DNA of 64,000 nt, from positions 186,001-250,000 of the forward strand of contig NZ_CP063767.1 in the NCBI RefSeq assembly GCF_015277515.1, read 5' to 3'. Shown one piece after another: positions 32,940-40,081 of the stretch. Below the pieces are notes generated by a model. That model was given only the letters and a program-made list of their open reading frames with translations. It was not told the origin of the DNA and did not search any database. This stretch comes from Thermophilibacter immobilis (GTDB lineage Bacteria; Actinomycetota; Coriobacteriia; Coriobacteriales; Atopobiaceae). Position numbers and translations under genes: made by a program. Position 1 is the stretch's first letter. Every line of letters begins with the position of its first letter.

Positions 32940-34025
32940 TCAGCGCTCCTCGGGGTAGACGACGCCCCACTCGCGGCGCAGCCGGTCCATGAGCGCCATG
33001 ACGTCAGAGGCGTAGTCGAAAAGCCCGCGTGCTCCGGCGTCTCCGGCGACGGCGCGCTCGAGGTCGGCCATCTCGTAGCACAGGGCGTAACCCTCGGTGC
33101 CCGCGCGCACGACCTCGCGGCGGCCGTCCTCGGTCCAGACGATGGTGGCGGTGTCGGCACGGGGGTACTCCATGACCTCGACGTAGCAGCGGTCGAAGGA
33201 GAGGACGGCGCGCTTGGGCAGCTTGGAGTGAAGCGACATCGTGACCGTGGCGAGCTGACCCTCGGCGTTGCGCATCACGATGCCGCCCTCCTCGTCCACG
33301 CCGGTCGTGGCGAGGTTGCCCAGAGAGACGACCTCATCGGGCTGACTCGCCAGGAAGAGGCGCGCGAGCGAGAGTGCGTAGACGCCGATGTCGAGCATCG
33401 CTCCGCCGGCGAGCTTGGGGCTGTAGAAGCGGTTGGTGAAGTCCCCGTAGGGCTTGTAGCTGCCAAAGTTGAGCTGGACCAGGTTGAGAGGACCGAGCTC
33501 CCCTGCGTTTGCGCGCCGGAGAAGCTCCTGGTAGAGTGGCATGTGAAGGACTGTGGTGGCGTCCATGAGCACGACGCCGTGGGCGTGGGAGAGAGTGCGG
33601 GCCTCGTTGAGCTCGGCGGAGTTGAGCGTGATGGACTTCTCGCACAAGACGTGCTTGCCGGCCGCGAGGGCCCCGCGCAGATAGGTGATATGGGTGTTGT
33701 GCGGCGTCGTGATGTAGACGGCGTCGATGTCGGAATCGGCGTAGAGCTCCTCGAAGCTCTCGTAGACCCTGGGGACTCCGTAGCGCTCGGCGAAGGCGCG
33801 GGCCTTGCCCACGTGGCGGTTCGCGACGCCCTCGAGCGAGCGGCCCGCCAGCGCGAGTGACTGCGCCATCTGGTTGGCGATCACGCCGCAACCGATGACG
33901 GCCCAGCGCAGGTGGGGCGCGGTGAAGACGTCGGTGGGGAAGGGGCGCTCGCTCACGTCTTCAAAGGCCGCCTTCGCGGCGGCGGCCGAATCGAGCGGAG
34001 CGGCGGTGGAATTGGAATCTGCCAT
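32940..34025 (-). CDS. Gfo/Idh/MocA-family NAD(P)-dependent oxidoreductase
   Basis: 361 residues. After an Ala/Ser-rich N-terminus (about 35 residues) comes the Rossmann fold LRWAVIGCGVIANQMAQSLA (GxGxxA). Next are VYITTPHNTHITYLRGALAAGKHVLCEKSITLNSAE, the family EK-P-type active-site signature, and the alpha/beta C-terminal domain. Such enzymes oxidise or reduce sugars, inositols or dihydrodiols. Here Ser replaces Pro in the usual EKP. GGAGGTCCC precedes the ATG. The substrate is not deducible. Confidence 0.9.
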   Translation of the reverse strand: MADSNSTAAPLDSAAAAKAAFEDVSERPFPTDVFTAPHLRWAVIGCGVIANQMAQSLALAGRSLEGVANRHVGKARAFAERYGVPRVYESFEELYADSDIDAVYITTPHNTHITYLRGALAAGKHVLCEKSITLNSAELNEARTLSHAHGVVLMDATTVLHMPLYQELLRRANAGELGPLNLVQLNFGSYKPYGDFTNRFYSPKLAGGAMLDIGVYALSLARLFLASQPDEVVSLGNLATTGVDEEGGIVMRNAEGQLATVTMSLHSKLPKRAVLSFDRCYVEVMEYPRADTATIVWTEDGRREVVRAGTEGYALCYEMADLERAVAGDAGARGLFDYASDVMALMDRLRREWGVVYPEER

Positions 34026-34143
34026 GGGACCTCCTTATCGAGCATCCAACAACGTGTTACCAGACAGTATGACGCGAAAGGGCGCGCAGGGGCGACGGTC
34101 GGAGTCGTAGCATGGAGGGGCAATCCCCGATGAAAGGGATGCA

Positions 34144-34206
34144 ATGGGCGGCTGCATCATCGTGCTCTTCATCCCCATGGCCCCTCTGGGTCTCATCTGG
34201 GGGTAG
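34144..34206 (+). CDS. Possible 20-residue hydrophobic peptide
   Basis: ATG at 34144, five bases after AAAGGG, opens a 20-codon frame of nearly all hydrophobic residues (MGGCIIVLFIPMAPLGLIWG). It ends at the border of an inverted-repeat element. It could be a small membrane protein or the remains of one cut by the element. With no homology search this is speculative. Confidence 0.2.
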   Translation: MGGCIIVLFIPMAPLGLIWG

Positions 34207-34219
34207 GTGTAAAAAACGA

Positions 34220-34280
34220 ACCATACCCGAACGCCCGATCTGGTGTCCAAAATGGCCTCAAATCGGCGTTCGGGTATGGT
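34220..34280. repeat. ACCATACCC inverted-repeat element, copy 1
   Basis: ACCATACCCGAACGCC (34220-34235) and GGCGTTCGGGTATGGT (34265-34280) are perfect 16-base inverted arms. The 29-base centre contains GTCCAAAATGGCCTCAAA. A related element with the same outer arms lies at 49391-49459. Confidence 0.65.
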
Positions 34281-34319
34281 CGGCAAGGAAGCCCTGAGCG
34301 CTAGGCACTCCGTCAGCCC

Positions 34320-35066
34320 CTAGAACAGTGCGCCCACCACGATAAGCGCCACGCAGGCAGCCAGGACGGCTCTGTCTCGCGCGACGAGCGGGTAACGCTT
34401 GTAGCTGCTCTCACGCGAGCGCAGGTAGAAGCCGCGTTGCTCGGCGGCGAGCGCCGTGGCGTCGGTCTTGCCCACCGAACTCACCAACAAGGGTATGCAC
34501 AGAGGCAGCATGAGCCGGAGCTTCTTCAGGGGGTTCTTGGTGTCGTACTCCACGCCGCGGGCGGTCTGCGCCTCCATGATCGCGTTCATCTCCTGGCCAA
34601 ACACGGGCACGAAGCGCAGCGCCGTGGTGAACGTGAACGCGTAGCGGTACGGTACGTGCAGCACCTCGACACAGGCATTGGCCAGGTCTCCCAGCTTGGT
34701 GACCGTGAGAACGAGGATGAGCGGCAGCGCCACGCCCAGAAGGCGCAGGCACGCCTTGGACCCCGTGGCCAGGCCGTCGATGGTGATCCAGGCAAAGACC
34801 GGCTCGCCCGTGCGCATGAAGGCCGTCTGGAGCAGGAGCATCGCCACGGCGAGCGGCACGAGCAGCTTGAGCAGAGACCCCAGACGCCCCAGAACGCCTG
34901 CATAGGCACCCAGAGCGAGCGTGAGCGCGAAAAGTCCCAGCAGGGCCGCGTAGGTCTGTGCGAGGAAGGTGGCCACGATGATGGCGGCCGCGAGCGCGAG
35001 CTTGGTCACGGGGTTCAGGCGGTGGAGCACGGTGGCGCCGGGCACGTAGTCGATGACGTTAATCAC
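34320..35066 (-). CDS. ecfT: Energy-coupling factor transporter transmembrane protein
   Basis: 248 residues with about 5-6 hydrophobic segments. The cytoplasmic coupling helices carry the EcfT Ala-Arg-Gly motif in EAQTARGVEYDTKNPLKKLRLMLPL and a second related AEQRGFYLRSRESS. EcfT bridges the ATPases to the S component and drives its toppling. Its start overlaps the ATPase stop by 8 bases (35059-35066). It is the last gene of the operon that begins with the Trp-rich leader peptide. Confidence 0.92.
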   Translation of the reverse strand: MINVIDYVPGATVLHRLNPVTKLALAAAIIVATFLAQTYAALLGLFALTLALGAYAGVLGRLGSLLKLLVPLAVAMLLLQTAFMRTGEPVFAWITIDGLATGSKACLRLLGVALPLILVLTVTKLGDLANACVEVLHVPYRYAFTFTTALRFVPVFGQEMNAIMEAQTARGVEYDTKNPLKKLRLMLPLCIPLLVSSVGKTDATALAAEQRGFYLRSRESSYKRYPLVARDRAVLAACVALIVVGALF

Positions 35067-36843
35067 GGGTGACCATCTCCTGGACGAGGTCGACGATGCC
35101 GGAGACCTGGCTTATCCCGGCGAACTCGGGCGAGACGCCCGCAGCGAGCGCCTGGGACAGGCGGACGACCTGGGGCGCCTCCACGCTCGCGCGACGCATG
35201 AGGTCGGCGTCTGCGAACAGGCCGTCCTTCTCGCCACGCGCGAGGACGCGGCCGTCGGCCATGACGACGATGCGCTCGGCGAAGTCCGAGACGACCTCCA
35301 TGTCGTGGCAGACCATGATGACGGCGCAGCCCGTCTCAGCCATCTCGCGCACGGTCTGCATCACGGTCATGCACTCGCGATAGTCCAGGCCGCTCGTGGG
35401 CTCGTCCAAGATGACGACCTGCGGCCTGAGCACGACCACGGACGCAAGGGCCACCATCTGCCGCTGCCCGCGCGACAGCGAGAAGGGCGCTTCGTTGGAC
35501 GGCAGGCCAAAGCGCTCGATTACCGCAGCGGCCTGACGGCGCGCCTCCTCGGGGGTCACTCCGTGCAACTCTGGTCCAAAGGCGACCTCGTCAAGGACCG
35601 TGTCACGGCAGAGCTGGTGGTCGGGGTTCTGGAAGAGGGTGGCCACGTGCTGGGCAATCTGGGAGACGGGAGTCTCGCGCGTGGCGAGGCCGGCTACGCG
35701 GACCTCGCCAGACGCGGGGCGCAGAAGGCCGTTCACGAGCTTGGTCAGCGTGGTCTTGCCGGCCCCGTTCTGCCCGACGATTCCCACGAGCTCTCCGGGG
35801 TAGACGGTCAGGCAGAGGTCGCGGACGGCGTCACCGCTGCCGGGGTAGGCAAAGCAGGCGTCGACGAGGCTGACCACGGGCTCGGCCCCCTGGGCGTGCG
35901 GCCGCACGGGCGCGTGCGGAGAGTCCGTGCGGCCTGCGGCGGGTGCGGGTCCGACGTCCGCCGCGACAGGCGAGACGTGCCCCGCCACGAGGTCGCCCAC
36001 GAACCGCTCGGCCTCGGCGACGTTCAGGCACGGCCCGTTGCCGGCTGCGGCGACGCCGTGCTGCACCAGGCTGTTGGACACGCGTGCCACGCGGGGGCTA
36101 TCCACCCCCATGCGCCTGAGCTCCTCGCCGTGGGCGAAGACCTCGTGGGGGGTCCCCGAAAGGGCGAGGCGCCCCTCGTTCATGACGAGGATGCGCCTGC
36201 AGTACTCCGAGAGCAGCGCCACCTTCTGCTCGATCACCACCACGGTGATGCCCTCGTCCTCGTTGATGGTGCGCAGCGTCTCGAAGACGAGCTTCGAGCT
36301 TGCGGGGTCGAGCGCTGCGGTGGGCTCGTCGAGCACGAGCACGCGGGGGCGCAAGGCCAGGATCGCCGCGATGGCGACCTTTTGCTTCTGACCGCCGGAA
36401 AGCGTGGCGATCTCGCGTTTGCGCAGATCGGGGATGGCCACGGTGTCCAGGGCCCGCGCCAGGCGACCCTCGATCTGGTCGTGGGCCACGCCGAAGTTCT
36501 CGAGCCCAAAGAGGAGCTCGTCCTCGACCACGGACGAGACCATCTGGGTATCTATGTCCTGAAGGACGCTGCCCACCACGTGCGAGATATCGGTGAGGCT
36601 GACCTCGCAGGTGTCCTGGCCGTCCACGAGCGTGGAGCCAAAGAGCTCGCCGGTGAAGTGATGGGGGATCGCGCCAGACAGGGCGGCCGCAAGCGTGGAC
36701 TTGCCGGCGCCTGACGGGCCGATCACGCCCACGAAGTCGCCGGCGCCCACGGACAGGCTCACCTGGTCGAGCGCGCGCCGGTCTGCCTGCGCATAGGTGA
36801 ACGAGACGTCGCGCATCTCGATGAGTGCTGTGGTGGATGGCAT
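35059..36843 (-). CDS. ecfA: Fused double ATP-binding protein of an ECF transporter (EcfA-EcfA')
   Basis: 594 residues from the ATG at 36843, with GGGAG 10 bases upstream; an ATG at 36870 has no such site. There are two complete ABC domains in one chain. Domain 1 has GPSGAGKSTL, LSGGQKQKV and VLDEPTAALDP. Domain 2, from about residue 310, has GQNGAGKTTL, LSRGQRQM and ILDEPTSGLD. An Ala/Pro-rich linker joins them. In most ECF systems EcfA and EcfA' are separate, but fused forms are common in actinobacteria. It hydrolyses ATP to power uptake by the S components just upstream. Confidence 0.93.
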   Translation of the reverse strand: MPSTTALIEMRDVSFTYAQADRRALDQVSLSVGAGDFVGVIGPSGAGKSTLAAALSGAIPHHFTGELFGSTLVDGQDTCEVSLTDISHVVGSVLQDIDTQMVSSVVEDELLFGLENFGVAHDQIEGRLARALDTVAIPDLRKREIATLSGGQKQKVAIAAILALRPRVLVLDEPTAALDPASSKLVFETLRTINEDEGITVVVIEQKVALLSEYCRRILVMNEGRLALSGTPHEVFAHGEELRRMGVDSPRVARVSNSLVQHGVAAAGNGPCLNVAEAERFVGDLVAGHVSPVAADVGPAPAAGRTDSPHAPVRPHAQGAEPVVSLVDACFAYPGSGDAVRDLCLTVYPGELVGIVGQNGAGKTTLTKLVNGLLRPASGEVRVAGLATRETPVSQIAQHVATLFQNPDHQLCRDTVLDEVAFGPELHGVTPEEARRQAAAVIERFGLPSNEAPFSLSRGQRQMVALASVVVLRPQVVILDEPTSGLDYRECMTVMQTVREMAETGCAVIMVCHDMEVVSDFAERIVVMADGRVLARGEKDGLFADADLMRRASVEAPQVVRLSQALAAGVSPEFAGISQVSGIVDLVQEMVTRD

Positions 36844-36933
36844 GCTGAGTTGCTCCCTGCTTGTGGGCATGGCCTGCGGACGTTCTCACAAAAAGGACGC
36901 CGCCCGAAGGCGGCGTCTCACATGGTAGTGCCC

Positions 36934-37491
36934 CTAGTGCCTGAGCACCTTGGCAAGCGGGACGAAGAGGGCCTGGACCACCACGGCGTTGAAGGCGGCC
37001 GTGCCCAGGACGACCGGGATCTTGACCACGGCGGTGGCCAGCTCGGCACCCATCGCGACGGTGCCCACGGCGGCGAACAGGCTCCCCGAGACGAGCGTGG
37101 CCACGAAGGCGGCGACGAGCGGCGTGAACCTCTTGCCGGCAAAGGTGAGGTCGAGGCGCATGAGGGCGGCCATGGTGAGGGCGCCGGCGACCTCGGTCAG
37201 GAAGTTAAGGCCGGGGATGGAGGTGCTGAGCTGGATGAGCGCCGCGGAGATGAGCCCGTAGAGGGCGGCCTGGGCAAAGCTCGCGTTGGTGAGGAGGATG
37301 GCGAGCGCGTAGGCGGCGATGATGAACTGGGGCTTGATGCCCGTCATGGCGAGCGCGTTGCCCACGGTTATGTTGAGGATGAAGCCGGCGGCCAGGAGGA
37401 TGGCAAGAAGCACGAGCGACGTGATGTCGAGAAGGCCGTGGGACTGGGCCTCGGCGCTGACGGTGCGGGCGGCGGGATCTTTCTCGGACAT
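36934..37491 (-). CDS. ECF transporter S component, second of two paralogs
   Basis: 185 residues from the ATG at 37491 (AAAGGAACCCCC before it). There are six hydrophobic segments. It shares LLAAGFILNITVGNALAMTGIKPQFIIAAYALAILL and the C-terminal block GTAAFNAVVVQALFVPLAKVL with the gene upstream. S components give substrate specificity and dock on EcfT. The general outline (VGNA, then IKPQF) recalls the TrpP-type S family. The Trp-codon leader upstream of the operon supports tryptophan or a related compound as cargo. Specificity is inferred. Confidence 0.85.
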   Translation of the reverse strand: MSEKDPAARTVSAEAQSHGLLDITSLVLLAILLAAGFILNITVGNALAMTGIKPQFIIAAYALAILLTNASFAQAALYGLISAALIQLSTSIPGLNFLTEVAGALTMAALMRLDLTFAGKRFTPLVAAFVATLVSGSLFAAVGTVAMGAELATAVVKIPVVLGTAAFNAVVVQALFVPLAKVLRH

Positions 37492-37547
37492 GGGGGTTCC
37501 TTTCAAGGTGGGGCGATCCTACGGGCGGGCGGTTCGGGACGACCGGG

Positions 37548-38120
37548 CTAGTCCGCGAGCTTGAGGGCCTTTCTGATGGGCAGGTAGAGGGCTGCGACGA
37601 GGATGCCGTTGAAGGCGCCGGTCGCAACCACGACGGGCAGCATCACGGCGGTCAGGTTCTGGGCGAAGCCCATCGTGGCCATCTTGATGATCATGAAGAT
37701 GGTGCCGGAGACCACGGTGGAGACGAACGTGCCCACGGCGGGCACGAACCGCTTGGCGCCGCCGCGCATCCCGACCTTGACGATGACGGCCATGAGCATG
37801 GCCGCGACCCCCTCAGCGGCAAAGTCGATGAGCGGTGACTTGGTGGTCAGCTGGATGACCGCGGCCGAGATCAGGCCGATGACGAGCGCCTGGGCGACGC
37901 TCGGGCGCACGATGAGGATCATCAGGCAGAAGGCGGCGATGATGAACTCGGGCTGGATGAAGCCACCCGTCATCGTGGAGACGGCGTTGCCCACGGTGAA
38001 GTTCAAGATGAAGCCGGCGGCGAGAAGGACGGCGAGCAGGACGAGCGCCTGGACGTCGAGCTTGCCGTGGTCGGTGGTCGCGACGGTGCGGGCGGTGTTC
38101 TTGTCGGTATCTGCGGACAT
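37548..38120 (-). CDS. ECF transporter S component, first of two paralogs
   Basis: 190 residues, six hydrophobic segments, paralogous to the next gene: LLAAGFILNFTVGNAVSTMTGGFIQPEFIIAAFCLMILI, KRFVPAVGTFVSTVVSGTIF and GAFNGILVAALYLPIRKAL. First structural gene of the ECF operon, AAGGAGAATCCC before the ATG. It lies 74 bases past an attenuator-type terminator that follows a leader peptide with three Trp codons. The two S proteins may form alternative or paired specificity units sharing one EcfT/EcfA engine. The cargo is probably tryptophan or an indole compound. Confidence 0.85.
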   Translation of the reverse strand: MSADTDKNTARTVATTDHGKLDVQALVLLAVLLAAGFILNFTVGNAVSTMTGGFIQPEFIIAAFCLMILIVRPSVAQALVIGLISAAVIQLTTKSPLIDFAAEGVAAMLMAVIVKVGMRGGAKRFVPAVGTFVSTVVSGTIFMIIKMATMGFAQNLTAVMLPVVVATGAFNGILVAALYLPIRKALKLAD

Positions 38121-38193
38121 GGGATTCTCCTTGGCTGTGTGATGGACATTCGGGTTCGTGCGGATTTGGGTTCGAAAACGTTGGATCGAGGCA

Positions 38194-38226
38194 ATAAAAA
38201 AGGGCCCCCGGTCTACCGGAAGCCCT
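38194..38226 (-). terminator. Attenuator terminator of the Trp-leader ECF operon
   Basis: On the minus strand GGGCTTCCGG and CCGGGGGCCC form a 10-bp stem (two G-U pairs) around TAGA, and seven T follow. It lies about 30 bases after the leader-peptide stop and 74 bases before the first structural gene. It can therefore block transcription of the whole operon when Trp-tRNA is plentiful. Confidence 0.8.
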
Positions 38227-38256
38227 CTGTGCGCGTAAAGGTATGGCGCGAGAGAC

Positions 38257-38334
38257 TCACGATCGACCGATCGAGGAGAGGCTGCGCCACCACCAGTTCA
38301 TGGACAGATTCGTGCTGCGGACGATGAGGGTCAT
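38257..38334 (-). CDS. Tryptophan-rich leader peptide controlling the ECF operon
   Basis: A 25-codon frame on the minus strand opens with ATG at 38334, nine bases after AAGGGAG, and closes at TGA 38257. Residues 13-17 are NWWWR, three consecutive TGG codons in a peptide that otherwise holds common amino acids. It is followed by possible alternative pairings: TGGCGC over the last Trp codon with GCGCCA at 38244-38249; and CTCTCGCGC with GCGCACAGAG just before the terminator. A 10-bp terminator comes next. This is the order expected for ribosome-mediated attenuation, as in trp operons. Stalling at Trp codons when Trp-tRNA is scarce would favour readthrough into the two S components, EcfA and EcfT. 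Confidence 0.85.
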   Translation of the reverse strand: MTLIVRSTNLSMNWWWRSLSSIGRS

Positions 38335-38376
38335 GGTGGGCGCTCCCTTCGGTGAGCTTCTCGTTGCGTTGCGGTG

Positions 38377-38406
38377 ACTATACGTCGCCGCGCAGCATGC
38401 GCGCAA
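38377..38406 (-). promoter_or_regulatory. Promoter of the Trp-leader ECF operon
   Basis: On the minus strand TTGCGC (38406-38401) and TATAGT (38382-38377) are separated by 18 bases. The -10 box lies 42 bases upstream of the leader ATG, so the transcript starts shortly before the leader peptide. No additional Trp-repressor palindrome is evident. Confidence 0.6.
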
Positions 38407-38486
38407 GGAGACAATTCACAGTTTTTCGTTCTGAAACAAAGCGGTTCGTGGTGAGTGGCGGTCCCGTGCCGTTTGTGAGGAGCGCG

Positions 38487-38530
38487 TTGACAGTCTCCCC
38501 TTCGCTCCATATTGTTAACCAGTCAACAAT
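38487..38530 (+). promoter_or_regulatory. marR promoter with overlapping palindromic operator
   Basis: Consensus TTGACA (38487-38492), a 17-base spacer and TATTGT (38510-38515). The palindrome ATTGTTAACCAGTCAACAAT (38511-38530) covers the -10 and start region. The typical layout for a MarR protein repressing its own gene; binding is inferred. Confidence 0.7.
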
Positions 38531-38553
38531 GAGAAGAGAGAGGAAGAGAAGAA

Positions 38554-39003
38554 GTGGCAGAGGAGCGATTCGAGGACTTCGTGGGGCTTATCGACGCGCT
38601 TCATCGAGAGATTCGGCGCATCAAGGCATCTGAGGCCGAACAGCTGGGCTTTAAGGGTGCGGATGTCATGTGCCTCCACTACCTCGCGCGTCATCCCGAG
38701 GGACTTACGAGCGCCGAGCTGGCGCGTCGTGCGGATGTGAGCCGCGCGGCCATCTCTCGCACCGTTGCGCGTCTGGAGGCGGAGGGGCTCGTCGAGATGG
38801 GCTCCTCGCAGAGTGATGCCACGCGCTATCGTGTCCCCGTCACGCTTACCGAGCGGGGCCACGAAGCCGCTCGCCCCATAGACGATATCGTGAACGGCGT
38901 GCTCAGGGAGACGGGCGAGGTTCTCTCAGAGTCACAGCGCACGCAGATGTACGACTCGCTTAATCAGATACTCAACCGGCTGGAAAGCATCGCACGCGAT
39001 TAG
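38554..39003 (+). CDS. MarR-family transcriptional regulator
   Basis: 149 residues from a GTG, with GAAGAGAAG before it. The winged helix is clear: ADVMCLHYLARHPEGLTSAELARRADVSRAAISRTVARLEAEGLVEMGSS, then DATRYRVPVTLTERG for the wing. Flanking helices form the dimer interface. MarR proteins repress stress or efflux genes until a phenolic or oxidant ligand binds. Its own promoter carries a palindrome. It is followed 43 bases later by a degV-type gene that it may co-control. Confidence 0.9.
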   Translation: MAEERFEDFVGLIDALHREIRRIKASEAEQLGFKGADVMCLHYLARHPEGLTSAELARRADVSRAAISRTVARLEAEGLVEMGSSQSDATRYRVPVTLTERGHEAARPIDDIVNGVLRETGEVLSESQRTQMYDSLNQILNRLESIARD

Positions 39004-39046
39004 GCGTGCGTCGTCGCGCCTTGCGCGCGGCGCAGGAAGGATGGCC

Positions 39047-39892
39047 ATGCCCGTTCACATCATCACCGACTCCGGTTCCGACATCACGGGGGCCCTGAGC
39101 CCGCACCTCACGGTGCTGCCACTCTCCATTGCGTTTGGCACCACGACGTACGCCGACGGCGTCGACCTTACGCACGAGCGTTTCTACCAGCTTCTCGCTG
39201 AAAGAGACGAGCTGCCCACGACGGGACAGGTTACCCCCTACGCCTTCTCGCAGGCGCTCGAGCAGGTGCGCGCGGCCGGCGACGAGGCCGTGATCGTGAC
39301 CCTGTCTTCCAAGCTCTCGGGGACCTATCGAAGTGCCGTCTCGGCGGCGGCCGACTTTCCCGGCGCCCAGGTGGTCGACAGCCTGAACGCGACCGTGGGC
39401 GAGCGCATCCTCGTGGAGCGAGCGCTCACCCTGGTCGACGAGGGGCTGAGTGCGGCTGAGATAGCCGCCCAGCTCGAGCAAGAGCGTTCGCACGTCTGCT
39501 TGGTCGCGCTCCTCGATACCCTTGAGTACCTGCGGCGTGGCGGACGCATTCCCAAGAGCGTGGGGGCGATCGGCGAGCTCCTGTCCGTCAAGCCGGTCAT
39601 AGGTGTCGTGGACGGCGAGGTCGTCATGCTGGGCAAGGCGCGTGGCTCCAAGAACGGCCGCAACCTCCTGCACCAGGAGGTCGAGAGAAGCGCCATCGAC
39701 TTCACTATGCCCGTCATGCTGGGTTACTCGGGCCTCTCCGACCAGCTGCTGCGCACGTATCTTGAGGACAACCGGAGCATCTGGGAGGGTCGCGTGCGCG
39801 AGGAGGACCTGCCCATCATTCTCGTGGGGGCCACGATTGGCACTCACGCGGGTCCGGGCGCCATCGTGCTGGCGTTTTTCCGCGAGGAGTAG
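39047..39892 (+). CDS. DegV-family fatty-acid-binding protein
   Basis: 281 residues from the ATG at 39047; the ATG at 39041 is only one base from AGGAAGG, so the later one is favoured. VHIITDSGSDI, LSSKLSGTYRSAVSAA and YLRRGGRIPKSVGAIGELLSVKPVIGVVDGEV are the three DegV signatures that hold the fatty-acid carboxylate and head pocket. In Gram-positives, DegV/FakB proteins present fatty acids to the kinase FakA for phosphorylation. No fakA is in this window, so a FakB role is likely but not shown. Confidence 0.92.
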   Translation: MPVHIITDSGSDITGALSPHLTVLPLSIAFGTTTYADGVDLTHERFYQLLAERDELPTTGQVTPYAFSQALEQVRAAGDEAVIVTLSSKLSGTYRSAVSAAADFPGAQVVDSLNATVGERILVERALTLVDEGLSAAEIAAQLEQERSHVCLVALLDTLEYLRRGGRIPKSVGAIGELLSVKPVIGVVDGEVVMLGKARGSKNGRNLLHQEVERSAIDFTMPVMLGYSGLSDQLLRTYLEDNRSIWEGRVREEDLPIILVGATIGTHAGPGAIVLAFFREE

Positions 39893-39928
39893 GCCGCGAG
39901 GTGGTTTTTTTGGCCCCCCGGAGAGCAA

Positions 39929-40063
39929 AAGGGGGCTTGTCAATAGATTTGACGGGGAAGGTCGAGTAGCCCGATTTTGGGCAAGCCTCTGACCTCGTCT
40001 TCTGTAAGAGCATCGAGGCCTACTGCTCAGGGTGTCTCGCGAAATCTATGGATAAGTCCCCTT
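39929..40063. repeat. MITE-like element, copy 2 (135 bp)
   Basis: The 22-base ends at 39929-39950 and 40042-40063 are inverted copies with three mismatches (left: AAGGGGGCTTGTC then AATAGATTT). The interior (CCGATTTTGGGCAAGCC, TGACCTCGTCTTCTG) lines up with the element at 4491-4617. It sits between the tails of degV and a lipase-like gene. No ORF is inside. Confidence 0.7.
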
Positions 40064-40081
40064 GGTGCTTTTGGAAGCTCC

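Noticed and set aside
35053-36714. 553-codon plus-strand frame opposite ecfA
   Set aside because: Antisense shadow. The minus-strand product has two complete ABC domains, while this frame has Gly/Arg/Asp-rich filler.
39893-39930. CCCCCCGG...GGGGG hairpin after degV as a terminator
   Set aside because: The T-run lies before, not after, the stem on plus, and only A-run follows on minus, so direction does not fit.
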